The notes under the pieces: generated by a model | Seen by the model: the letters and a program-made list of their open reading frames with translations, nothing else | Told to the model about the DNA's origin: nothing | Databases searched by the model: none | Part shown: in pieces, positions 12,701 through 24,700 of the stretch | Position numbering within the stretch: the stretch's first letter is position 1 | How the letters are laid out: each line of letters begins with the position of its first letter | Program-made: the position numbers and the translations under genes | Source: Undaria pinnatifida | Taxonomy: Eukaryota; Sar; Phaeophyceae; Laminariales; Alariaceae | Direction of reading: 5' to 3' | Length of the DNA stretch: 64,000 nt | Assembly: GCA_012845835.1 (NCBI GenBank) | Contig: JABAKD010000017.1 | Coordinates: 4,648,867-4,712,866, forward strand

Positions 12701-15700
12701 TGTTCCACTCGAAGTTGTCGCATTCCATCGCGTCGGGGTTGAGGATGGATTTGTACCCCCTCGGACATTTTTTAGAACCGCAGGTTACCGCGTCTGAGAC
12801 GAAAAGCCGAGACCACGAGGAACAACGGGAGACGGGATGACAGAGACTGGTTCAAGCAGAGTGCTTGTTGGGTTTCGACACCTTCGAAACCATGGGTGCT
12901 GTATCTATGCCGTTGCCACATCTGGTGAGTGTCATACTTCAAACTTTCAACAGGTTGAAATATTGAAGACGTGACTATGGTTATGATTCGTTAGGTTGGG
13001 CGACGTGAATGCCGAAAAAAACAGACTAAATGTAGGTACAAGACAGGCGTTGAATAGCCGTTTGGCGTGGTCAAGTACTGTGTAAAGTTCTATTGGTTTC
13101 TGACCAGTAACAGACGTGTTTAGCTGAACGGCTGCCTCCTTACTGTTGCATTGGCCACAGAGAGGAGATGAAAGCGTTTCCGTCAGAACCCAGCGGCACC
13201 TCGCAGTGGCTGCGGCTCGATGGGCTTCTGCTTGGGGCTGTTGTTGGCGTTTGAGAAATCGGGGGGGCTCGAAGGCCCAATCATACTTCGGTTGAACCTT
13301 GAATTCAACCGTTAGTTGTACACGCCGACTACTTCAAGGTAACAGGAAGCCATGATAGGCCGTCCCCACATCGTGGACACTCTTCGTCAGGAAATTGATC
13401 ATGGCCGATGACGAGGAAAGGTGACGAGACTGTGATGCTGTTTCGGTTGGTCTCGACACCCTAGATACCTGTCCAGTCAGGTGCGAAATAAAATAAATAA
13501 ATAATGGGTATAAAGCTGTCGGAAGATTCCGCCTTTGTTTGTGTTGTTTCAGATTGTATTCCTAACAGATAATAAAACGATTTCGTTCTGAATATATGGA
13601 GGCCTTAGCGACAGCAATATCGCAGCTATTGTTTTGTAGGTGTTACCGCAAAAATTTGCAGGTATCAACGAAAAGGGTGACAACGAACTTCTTCGTTCGA
13701 CATTTCGGGTTGAGTTCGTGTAGCACGTGCGTGAAATCATGTGGGTCTAACTTTCGTAAACGGAGTCATTTGTCGGTGTGAAAAAATCGATGCGGCTGAA
13801 TTTAACGGCTTGACAATGCGCTCTTTTTCGATTGTTCGAATATTTACAGATTTTTAGTACAGTGACGGTATTGTGTTGCCGGCAACCTAACCAACATGGC
13901 CCAACCTATGGCTAACGTCGGTAGCTTGGGCATGAGGTTAGGGAAGCACGCTCGCGCATGCGACAAACCAAGTACGATGAGACGTGCTCGTAGGAACAAG
14001 CTCTGACCTCTAGTGCAGCACTGCTCTTTCTTGCACACGCCTCCCTCGCACACTGTAGTATCAGCGCCCTCCACCGGGGTGTGGGTTGAAGGGCAACCGA
14101 AGCTAGAGCAGACCTTTTCGCAGCACTGGTTCCTGGTCCACGCGAAGTTCGTACACTCCACCTCACCGGGGTTGGTGATATATTGGTATCCAGTTGGGCA
14201 GTCTTGAGATCGGCAGGTTACCGCGTCTGAGATTGACAGGCGGATCGTGAAATACGAAAAAAAACGAATGTTGGTGTCTGGTTCTCAAAGAACGCGTCCT
14301 AGCCCCTCAGATACCGACGAATTCATGAGTCCAGTGTTGTCGACGCGATTGCCACATTGAAAGCATCGTGCAACCGCTACGAACAGATCGGGCAAGCCGA
14401 ATGCTGAATACGTCAAAACCAAAACTACAGACAGTCGTCGCCATGCTTCTTTGTAGTTTAAGTAAGGGGTTAGAAAACAACGCTCGCGCGTGCGATAAGC
14501 CAAGTACAAAGGAGAGGTGCTCGTAGGAACAAGCTCTTACTTCTGGTGCAGCACTGCTCTTTCTTGCACACGCCTCCCTCGCACACAGTAGTACCAGCGT
14601 CCTCCACCGGGGTGTGGGTTGAAGGGCACTCGAAGCTAGAGCAGACCTTTTCGCAGCACTGGTTCCTGGTCCACGCGAAGTTCGTACACTCCACCTCACC
14701 GGGGTTGGTGATATATTTGTATCCCATTGGGCAGTCTTGAGATCGGCAGGTTACCGCGTCTGAGATTGACAGTCGGATCGTGAAAAACAACGAAGAAACG
14801 AATGTTGGTGTCTGGTTCCGGCAGAAAGCGTCCCAACCTCAGATACCGTCAGTCAGGAGTCCAGTGTCGTCGACGCGATTGCCATATATATATATATATT
14901 AAGTATCATGCTAACCGCTACGAGCAGATAGCGCAAGTCGAATGCCGAACACGCCAAAACCAAAACCGCAGACGGTCGTCATCATGCTTCGTTGTACAAT
15001 GTCGCAAAAAATCCCGCGAAAAACCAAAGACAATAGTACTGTTACCGTACTAGTTGAACGGTCGCAGTGCTGTGTCTCCAGACAAAATACCCGGACACTC
15101 AAGCCTTGTGCACGGTGGTAGAGGACACTATTGGTGTCTGTCGGCATCGTCTGGAAATTCTTACCTCTGTTGCAGCATAGCTCTTTCGTCCAGCCGCCTT
15201 CCCCGCACACTTTGGTTTCGGAGTCTGCCACCGCGGTGTACTTAAGAGGACACTTCTTGCTAGAGCAGACCTTCTCGCAGCACTGATCCGTGTTCCACTC
15301 GAAGTTGTCGCATTCCATCGCGTCGGGGTTGAGGATGGATTTGTACCCCCTCGGACATTTTTTAGAACCGCAGGTTACCGCGTCTGAGACGAAAAGCCGA
15401 GACCACGAGGAACAACGGGAGACGGGATGACAGAGACTGGTTCAAGCAGAGTGCTTGTTGGGTTTCGACACCTTCGAAACCATGGGTGCTGTATCTATGC
15501 CGTTGCCACATCTGGTGAGTGTCATACTTCAAACTTTCAACAGGTTGAAATATTGAAGACGTGACTATGGTTATGATTCGTTAGGTTGGGCGACGTGAAT
15601 GCCGAAAAAAACAGACTAAATGTAGGTACAAGACAGGCGTTGAATAGCCGTTTGGCGTGGTCAAGTACTGTGTAAAGTTCTATTGGTTTCTGACCAGTAA

Positions 15701-18700
15701 CAGACGTGTTTAGCTGAACGGCTGCCTCCTTACTGTTGCATTGGCCACAGAGAGGAGATGAAAGCGTTTCCGTCAGAACCCAGCGGCACCTCGCAGTGGC
15801 TGCGGCTCGATGGGCTTCTGCTTGGGGCTGTTGTTGGCGTTTGAGAAATCGGGGGGGCTCGAAGGCCCAATCATACTTCGGTTGAACCTTGAATTCAACC
15901 GTTAGTTGTACACGCCGACTACTTCAAGGTAACAGGAAGCCATGATAGGCCGTCCCCACATCGTGGACACTCTTCGTCAGGAAATTGATCATGGCCGATG
16001 ACGAGGAAAGGTGACGAGACTGTGATGCTGTTTCGGTTGGTCTCGACACCCTAGATACCTGTCCAGTCAGGTGCGAAATAAAATAAATAAATAATGGGTA
16101 TAAAGCTGTCGGAAGATTCCGCCTTTGTTTGTGTTGTTTCAGATTGTATTCCTAACAGATAATAAAACGATTTCGTTCTGAATATATGGAGGCCTTAGCG
16201 ACAGCAATATCGCAGCTATTGTTTTGTAGGTGTTACCGCAAAAATTTGCAGGTATCAACGAAAAGGGTGACAACGAACTTCTTCGTTCGACATTTCGGGT
16301 TGAGTTCGTGTAGCACGTGCGTGAAATCATGTGGGTCTAACTTTCGTAAACGGAGTCATTTGTCGGTGTGAAAAAATCGATGCGGCTGAATTTAACGGCT
16401 TGACAATGCGCTCTTTTTCGATTGTTCGAATATTTACAGATTTTTAGTACAGTGACGGTATTGTGTTGCCGGCAACCTAACCAACATGGCCCAACCTATG
16501 GCTACCGTCGGTAGCTTGGGCATGATGATAGAGAACAACGCTCGCGCATGCGACAAACCAAGTACGATGAGACGTGCTCGTAGGAACAAGCTCTGACCTC
16601 TAGTGCAGCACTGCTCTTTCTTGCACACGCCTCCCTCGCACACTGTAGTATCAGCGTCCTCCACCGGGGTGTGGGTTGAAGGGCAACTGAAGCTAGAGCA
16701 GACCTTTTCGCAGCACTGGTTCCTGGTCCACGCGAAGTTCGTACACTCCACCTCACCGGGGTTGGTGATATATTTGTAACCAATTGGGCAGTCTTGAGAT
16801 CGGCAGGTTACCGCGTCTGTGATTGGCAGTTGGATCGTGAAAAACAACAAAGAACCGAATGTTGGTGTCTGGTTCCGGCAGAAAGCGTCCCAACCTCAGA
16901 TACCGTCAGTCATGAGTCCAGTGATGTCGACGCGATTGCCACATATATATATATATATGAAGAATCGTGCTAACCGCTACGAGCAGATTGGGCAAGTTAA
17001 ATGCCGAACACGCCAAAACCAAAACCGCAAACAGTCGTCATCATGCTTCGTTGTACAATGTCGCGTAAATCTCCCCCGAAAAACCAGAGACAATAGTACT
17101 GTTACCGTACTAGTTGAACGGTCGCAGTGCTGTGTCTCCAGACAAAAAAACTCGGACACTCAAGCCTTGTGCACGGTGGTAGGGGCCCTAATTTGTGTCT
17201 GTAGGCATCGTCTGGAAATTCTTACCTCTGTTGCAGCATAGCTCTTTCGTCCAGCCGCCTTCCCCGCACACTTTGGTTTCGGAGTCTACCACCGCGGTGT
17301 ACTTAGGAGGACACTGTTTGCTAGAGCAGACCTTCTCGCAGCACTGATCCGTGTTCCACTCGAAGTTGTCGCATTCCATCGCGTCGGGGTTGAGGATGGA
17401 TTTGTACCCCCTCGGACATTTTTTAGAATCGCAGGTTACCGCGTCTGAGACGAAAAGCCGAGACCACGAGGAACAACGGGAGACGAAATGACAAAGACTG
17501 GTTCAATCAGAATGCTTGTTGGGTTTCGACACCTTCGAAATCAGAGAGCAGTAACGACGTCATTGCCACATCTGGTGAGTGTCATGTTTTAAACTTCCAG
17601 CAGGCTGAAATCAATACGTAATAATTTTCAAAGATTAGTTACGTCGTGCGACGTGAATGCCGAAAACATTAGACAAAAGCTGGAAGAAGACAGGCGTTGT
17701 AAAGAAGTTTTGTTTTTGAAAAAATCACTTCAAAGTTCCCCAGGTTTCCGAACGACAGGCACATTTAGTTGAACGGCTGCCGTGTTTTATCTCGACAACA
17801 CAAAGAGTAAATCCAAGGATGCCCTGGCAGCGTGCACGACGACCGGCCTTGATGTCTTGCCTAAATACTAACCTTGTTTCTGTGACGCTTGCTGGTATTG
17901 TTTCATCGCATTTTCACTGTTTGGATTTAGAAGGCCCCGGAGTCATCCCCTTGGAGGGGTTGCAGTTGTTGGATAAGCTACCAGTGAACCTGTCCGATTA
18001 AGCTCCTCGAAAGTGAGAAACCATCAGTTAGTCATTACTCAAGTCATTTCACGCGAGAGTATATATTTTTTCAGAACTAAGATGCATAGAATCTTGGTTG
18101 GGTTTGTGCGAACGAATGCCTTCGAAGTCATTTTTCGGGTGAGATACTGGCGCTCCTCGTGTGAGGACCTGAGGAACTTTCCGCGGTACCCCCCAAAACC
18201 GTGGTATTCCTCTGTTTTGCATCGGGCTAGAGCAACAACCTGATGGAATTCAAAACCGTCCGTCTTCAAGCATTGACATATGTGGTGAATGACACAATTA
18301 GGCATACGTGTTCATATTCCGGACGTAATCGTATATTCTACTAAATGAATTGGCTATTGGAGCTTCTCTTTCCTGCAAACCACGGAACGGCTGTGCTTTG
18401 GAACCAAGAGGCCACGAACACGGCATGAAGAACGAAAGGTGTGGTCTCCTACGGTGTTATATGGCTGGCAGAAGATGGGCAAATTGTTATATGACTGAAG
18501 GGGATCCTTAACACAGGACCAAGCCAACGGCACCAGAATACGATTCGGATTTTCCCAACGTTTTCGGTATGCATCTGCATCAGACAACGGCCTTGTTCAT
18601 TCGCCGGATATTCAGTACTGTTGGTAACTTCAGCTTTTCGTGAGAATGCTGAGACCTCCCCGCAAGCGGGCGAAACCGTTGAAATTGCTACAACTACCGT

Positions 18701-21700
18701 CGCGCGCGTAAGCACAAAAACTCAGTGGAAATGGCAAACCCCGTGGTACTTGCGAAAGCTCGTAGAGTACGTACACATGCAAACATTTATGATTTAACTG
18801 CAGTACGCGGCGCGGAAAAGGGCCTGAATGAAAACTTAGTTTGTTTAGATTAAACCGACTAAGTAGTGCGTACATTTAGTATAAATCCCATGATTTCACC
18901 TGGGACTTCTACAGCTGTTTTGTGTCCTCGCTCTCCCTGACAGTACCCGAAATATGATAAACGGTTGCAGCACCGGTGATGGAGTGGATTTTTTCTCGTG
19001 CACATGCGGTAAGCCAAGCATCCAAAGGGGGTCTAGAAGAAGTAAACTCTCACTTTTATCGCAGCACAGCTCTTCCGTCCACCCGTTTTCGCCGCACACA
19101 ATCGTGTCAGAGTCTGGTTTCGCCGAATAGTGGGCAGGGCACATTTTGCTAGAGCAGACCTTCTCACAGCACTGACTCTCGGTCCACTGGAAGTTCGTGC
19201 ACTGCGTCGCGCTGGGTTCCCCGATGTATCTGGATCCCCTTGGGCATTTTTGAGCGGCGCAGGTTACTGCGTCTGCGATGTAGAGTTGGGATCGTAAAAG
19301 GCAAGGGGAAACGGAATAGTGCAGGTTGGTTGGTTCACAACAAATCCCAGGTGTTGACCTCGTCCAATTAATGAGTGCAGCATCGACACGATGGCCATAT
19401 GGTGAGTATTACACAATAACCGCCACAAAGTGGTTAACAGCATGACATGGTTATAATTAAAACTTGGACACGAGGTAAAGCCCAAACACGTATGAATTGG
19501 CGGAAGACAGACATCTTCAACAATGCTAGAGCTATAAATATCGTCTAAATTTCTCTCAAGATTCCAAGTGACGGAAATGTTATCCGAACGGTTTCCGCAT
19601 AAAGCGAAAACTTGCAAACATGGTGTGTTCGATGGTAGCTTTTTTAACTCGGGTAGATGTCGACATTGGTTTCAGCATATCACATTTTTCTTTTTCATAT
19701 AATAGACATACGTGAGGTATTTTCGGTTTCTTCTCTAAGGCCTCATTACAGCGCCCATTCACAAACCTTACGTTTTACAAAACCCACCCCGTCGCCAAGC
19801 ACTAACAAGTCATGGTGGAAAAAACTTTGCCGTAACTTTCGACTGCAAGTCCCAGGGATCAGGGGTTGCCCCTCCGCCCCAATGGCGATAGGCGCATTTG
19901 TTGGAACCAGCAGAGCGAAAACAGCAACCAGAAAAGGAGTCATCTTCTAAGATGTTGCATTGGTGGCAGCAGTTATCCCGATGGGTTCTGACTGACAGGC
20001 TTCCCTAATTCCCGAGGTTATTTTTATTGAACAACGCCCGAGCACGGTTTAGGACTAGGTGCATGATGCGTGTTATGATAGAGGCACGCATCACTTGTTC
20101 TTCTGCGGCTCCTCACTGAAGCAGTTCCACACCTCGACCCAAAAGCTGCCTTTTGCAGAAAAATGAAAAATACTACTACATAGTACCCCGTTGCCCAATC
20201 CCATGTCCTAGGTATACGCCTGACAGTATTCTAAAACAAATCGATGAAATTGCGACGTTTTTGGGATAATGATCCCCACGTTTCGCAAACGTTTCACCCA
20301 AAACCTGCTACCTCGATATCGCAGCACGCATCACTACCCTTGCGTTGTCGTTATGCGTTATGCACCTACAGCAGGCAGCGGCATGGTTTATCCGCCGGGT
20401 GCATCCATTTCGTTGCCAACCGCGGTTTTGGGTGGGGTGTGTGGAGCTTCTCAAGGGTGTAACGGTGGCAGCCGAAGGTGCTACCACTGCAGTGTTGCTC
20501 ATGCGTCGACAAAATAAAGGAAATACCGAACACCGTCTTTCCAAAAAGTTCGGCCTGAGCTCAGAGAACCATGTGTGTGACACCCAGGCTGCGGTAGTGG
20601 TCTTGCTTAAAGTAGCTCGGGGTCCCTCGGGCGAGCGACCGCCCTACCCCATTGCGGTCTTGAACATGAGTGCGGTCAAAGTTTGCGATGCGAATCCGCA
20701 ACGGAATCGTAAAGATAATTGGGGCATATTATAACATAACAATATCACCGTCATAACATCCCCCCTACCGTAGACTCGATCGCGAATATGCTGGTGTCTA
20801 GCTCGTGCGCACGCGGCGTGCGCAATGCCTTGTCTCAAATCAACCGTACGGTAAATCCTGTAGTGTGTTCGGTTCGTTCGTTTACTTCAAGTCTGGGACC
20901 TGGGGCAAGGACGGCTGTTTTGTGCGTGCACTCTTTACTCTGCAGTGACCGGATTTTTTTTGCGATGAACGGTTGCAACTTGGGGCTACGTAGTCGAACC
21001 ATAGTGCGCACTATCAGTCTAAAAAATCGATATTACCGTGGCATTCCAACACGGAGAAAAAATCGGGATGAAGAGAACGCCGCGTACCCAACGGGTACCC
21101 GCCGGGCGCCGGGTATCGGATGGGTTGGCGTTCGATAAACGAGGCACCTAAGAAGGGTTTGCTGCAAAAAGGAAGGGTTCTTACCTCTGTCACAGCACAG
21201 ATCTGTCGACCACCCGTTTTCCCCGCACACTTTAGTATCAGAGTCTGCCACCGCGGTATATTTAGGGGGGCACTCTTTGCTGGAGCAAACCTTCTCGCAG
21301 CATTCGCGTTTGTTCCACATGAAGTCCGTGCACTGCCTCGCGCTGGGGTTAGCGATGGATTTGTATCCAACCGGGCAGTCTTCGGAGTCGCAGGTTACCG
21401 CCCCTGAGATCAAGGGTCGGAATGGTGACAAGCAACGAAAACCCGAACGTTACAGACTGCTTCGGAACGAATGCTAGGTTCTTTGTGCAACATCGACACG
21501 ATTGCTACATGGTGGGTCTCCCGCTGAAAGCCACCAACAGAGCAACAGCATCAAGTGGTAATGTTAGTGAACTCGGGCTAAACATAAAGCTGAAAAATAG
21601 ACATCGTCAAAAGTGTGTTGTTCTACAATATCGCATGAACTTCCCAGAGATTCCAAGCGACACCAATACCAACATGAACGATTTATCCTTGTAAAAAGGA

Positions 21701-24700
21701 GAGTTGCAGGCATTGTGTACGATGGTAGATGATGCGGTCTTGGCCAAACGTCGATATTGATTTCATCAATATCAAGTTTCGATGTTTAGTCTTGCAGACA
21801 AAAGGTAGGTAGTCTAGGGTTTCAACTGCACGCCCTCATTACAGCGGCTATCTACGAACTCCAGATTTTCACGAAAGCGACCGTCGCCCCTAAAGGAAAT
21901 AACAAATCAAATGGTCGAACAAATCATAACGCAAGTTTTCAGCGTTTCGTGGTAGACTTACATCGATCTCGAGTAGAAGGGACTAAGGGTTGCCCCTCCG
22001 CTCCAATGAGGAGGGGACATACTTTAGAATCAACAGAGCGAAAGGTATTCATGCGGTGCAAACCATACACGTAGTTGACCTTAGACCCACACCATACCGC
22101 AATGTGAGAGAGTACTGTGCATGACTCCCGGAGCTAATCGTTAATCCTGCTTGTTGGCCAGACAGAGAGGTTTGTGGGCAGTTGGATTGTGGACGTAGTT
22201 TACAATTATAGCCGTGGCTGGGAACCCGCTGCCGGTAACTTGTGTCTGTTCGTGGGTGAAGGGTGGTCGTTGTATAAAGGTAGCGGCATTCAGCACCAGC
22301 AACCACCACCAATCACCACCACCTTTCGGCACACGGGGCCGGCAGCACGAGGCTGCAGATAGGGACATAAACGGTCGCTAGCCGCTTTCGCGAGCATAGC
22401 AGAGGCCATACAACCAAGAAACAGCAAACAGCAGCTACCCGCAGCCACCGGGAGGGAGAATCAACCGAGCAACAGCAGACGACGAAACTGCAGCAGAAGG
22501 CAGCATCGCGCAGAGAGACAGCATACAGCAGGCACTAATGTAACGAAAACCAGCACTAGCCAGCAGGCATCAACACCCTACGCCGGGCAGAGGAAGTAGC
22601 ACCAGCAGCAGGTAGCAGATGAAAGCAATGCCAGTAGCACCGAGAGATATCGAGAAGAAACAGCAGCAGCAGGACTAACAACTCAGTGCATGTGTGGAGA
22701 TGTGGGGTTCCAATAAGCGGGGACTGATTCTACGATACCCCCCCCCCCCCCCCCCGAGACCAGCGACGTTTTTTGACGAACGTTTCATGGCCGCTCGACA
22801 AGAGGAAGGACGCGACGAAATACAATTATTCGTTTTTTTTCTGTGTTTGCGAAAGAAGGATTATCGAACGATGACGTCGGGGGTGGGTGGCAAGGGGCAC
22901 CGTATTTTAGGAGATACGACCGGGAGCTGGTTTCAAAACTGGCGACTTCGTTAAAGAAAGGTTGGCGGCGGGCTACCGTAGGACGACTCAGGGGGACACG
23001 AAATGTACTTTTTCTTGCTCAAAATCCTTACACAATATGTTGAGACCATCGTCGGTAGTACATTTCCAACAACGCGTAGTCACAGCACGCCATGATTGAG
23101 CGTCAGCACGCCATGATCGAGCGTCCTTGCCGTGCCTATTTGTTCCGTCCGAACAAGGGTCATGGCGGGAAACGACGAGGAATCCAAGTACACCGCGTTA
23201 TCTATGTTTCTCGCGATACCTTGGACACCTGTCCCATCAGTTGCGTTATAAAATACACTCCATCCAAGTTGAATCTATCCGACGATCCTGCCATTATAGT
23301 TTCCAGCGATACTCTTGAGCAAGAGTGACATTTTTTTTTACATTTGGTCCCTCTTGAGCTTTTTTCCGAGAAGGGTTGAAACATCAACAACTGCTTAACC
23401 ATGCCGTACGCGAATGTCTGATACTACTACTTTTTGTTGTGTACAAAGTCTGGAATGTCTGCCTCCGGCTTCGTAAAGAAAACGAGTGAAACTTCACGCA
23501 AGCTTCATGTTTGGCTGCCCAAAACAAAATTGGGACCCTGGTTGCTTTGACGGGGCTATTACTTTGAGACGTGTTTCGTGTGTTTTCAAGACCCGACATT
23601 CTAATCAAAACCTGCAAAACACCAAAACCATGAAGATACTAGAGGTAATGTATTTCAGTCGTAGGCTGTTTTATTTGGGTGGCAGAAGTTAGCCGATTTT
23701 TGTCTGACTAGCGGGGTTCTGTTTTGAGCCTGAAAATCCCTCCCTATTCTAACTGTCAAGTAAATTTGCCCTCAACGAGGTTTCCAACGGTAAAGGCCTT
23801 AACGCAGGAGGACCTAGTAATACACAATAACGCCTGAAAACGATACAATTATTTGTATCTGTCTTTATTGTGCACATACAGCAGGCAACGGCAGGCATGC
23901 ATGGGTCATCCGAACGGGGGTTCATTTTGATGTGAACCTCGGTTTCGGGTGAGGTGCGGAGATCTCACGTGCGGCCAACCGTTGCGACTGAAGGTGGCAC
24001 CGCAACAACAGTGCTTACGCGGTGACAAAAAACAAATGAATTACCTAAGTTTGTCATTCAATAGTTGACCAAAGCTCAGTCAGTTATTCGGGCGAGCTTT
24101 GAGGGACTGACAATCGTTTACGCGGTGTGGGCAATGGCGTGGCTCTAACCAGGGTAGAAACGGCCGTATTTACCAAGCCTGTAGCGTTGCGTGTTTGGTT
24201 CGTTCGTCGACCCAAGTATTTGACCTAGGACCACACGACCACTGATTTTGTAAGCGCACTCTTTACGTCAGTACCCGCAAGACGGTCAACCGTTGCAGCT
24301 TCGTCAAAGTAGTGGAACAGTGCTTGACGAGTGCGTGCGGGACGCCGAGCAATCAAGAGGAGTAGGAATAGACTCTTACCTCTGACGCAGCACAGATCCG
24401 TAGACCACCCGTCTTCCCCGCACACTTTGGTATCAGAGTCTGCCACCGCGGTATACTTGGGGGGGCACTTTTTGCTGGAGCAGACCTTCTCGCAGCATTG
24501 GCCCTTGTTCCACTGAAAGTCGGTGCACTTCGTCGCGCTGGGGTTAGCGATGGATTTGTATCCCGCCGGGCAGTCTTCGGAGTCGCAGGTTACCGCGTCT
24601 GGAATCAGAAGCCGGGGTCGTGGGAAGCAACGAAAACCGAACGTTACACAAGCTGGTTGACTCACAACGAAACATTAGGTTCGGACGCTGGGAAGTCTTC

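Larger units (their letters stand above)
10394..12983 (-). repeat. Amplified unit U2 (exons B, A', A)
   Basis: 2590 bp. Reads almost base for base like U3 across exons and introns; only scattered substitutions and AT-tract length differ by eye. Confidence 0.88.
12984..15573 (-). repeat. Amplified unit U3 (exons B, A', A)
   Basis: 2590 bp, nearly identical to U2, so the duplication is recent. Such copies are prone to collapse or false expansion in assembly; the copy number should be treated as provisional. Confidence 0.88.
15574..17631 (-). repeat. Amplified unit U4 (exons B, A)
   Basis: 2058 bp. The left part is nearly identical to U2 and U3, but the roughly 0.53 kb A' exon-intron segment is absent. 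A partial continuation of the repeat runs on to about 17790. Confidence 0.8.
21404..24379 (-). other. Intron between exons 6 and 7
   Basis: About 3 kb, the longest intron between module exons. Holds a CAG-rich patch, an F4 element and a decayed piggyBac-type fragment. No missed module exon seen. Confidence 0.55.

Noticed and set aside
6759-14740. Repeated 64-codon plus-strand ORFs beginning MQHCSFLHTPPSHT
   Set aside because: They are antisense shadows of the A-type exons, recurring only because those exons are duplicated. Conservation, Cys spacing and splice sites all belong to the minus strand.
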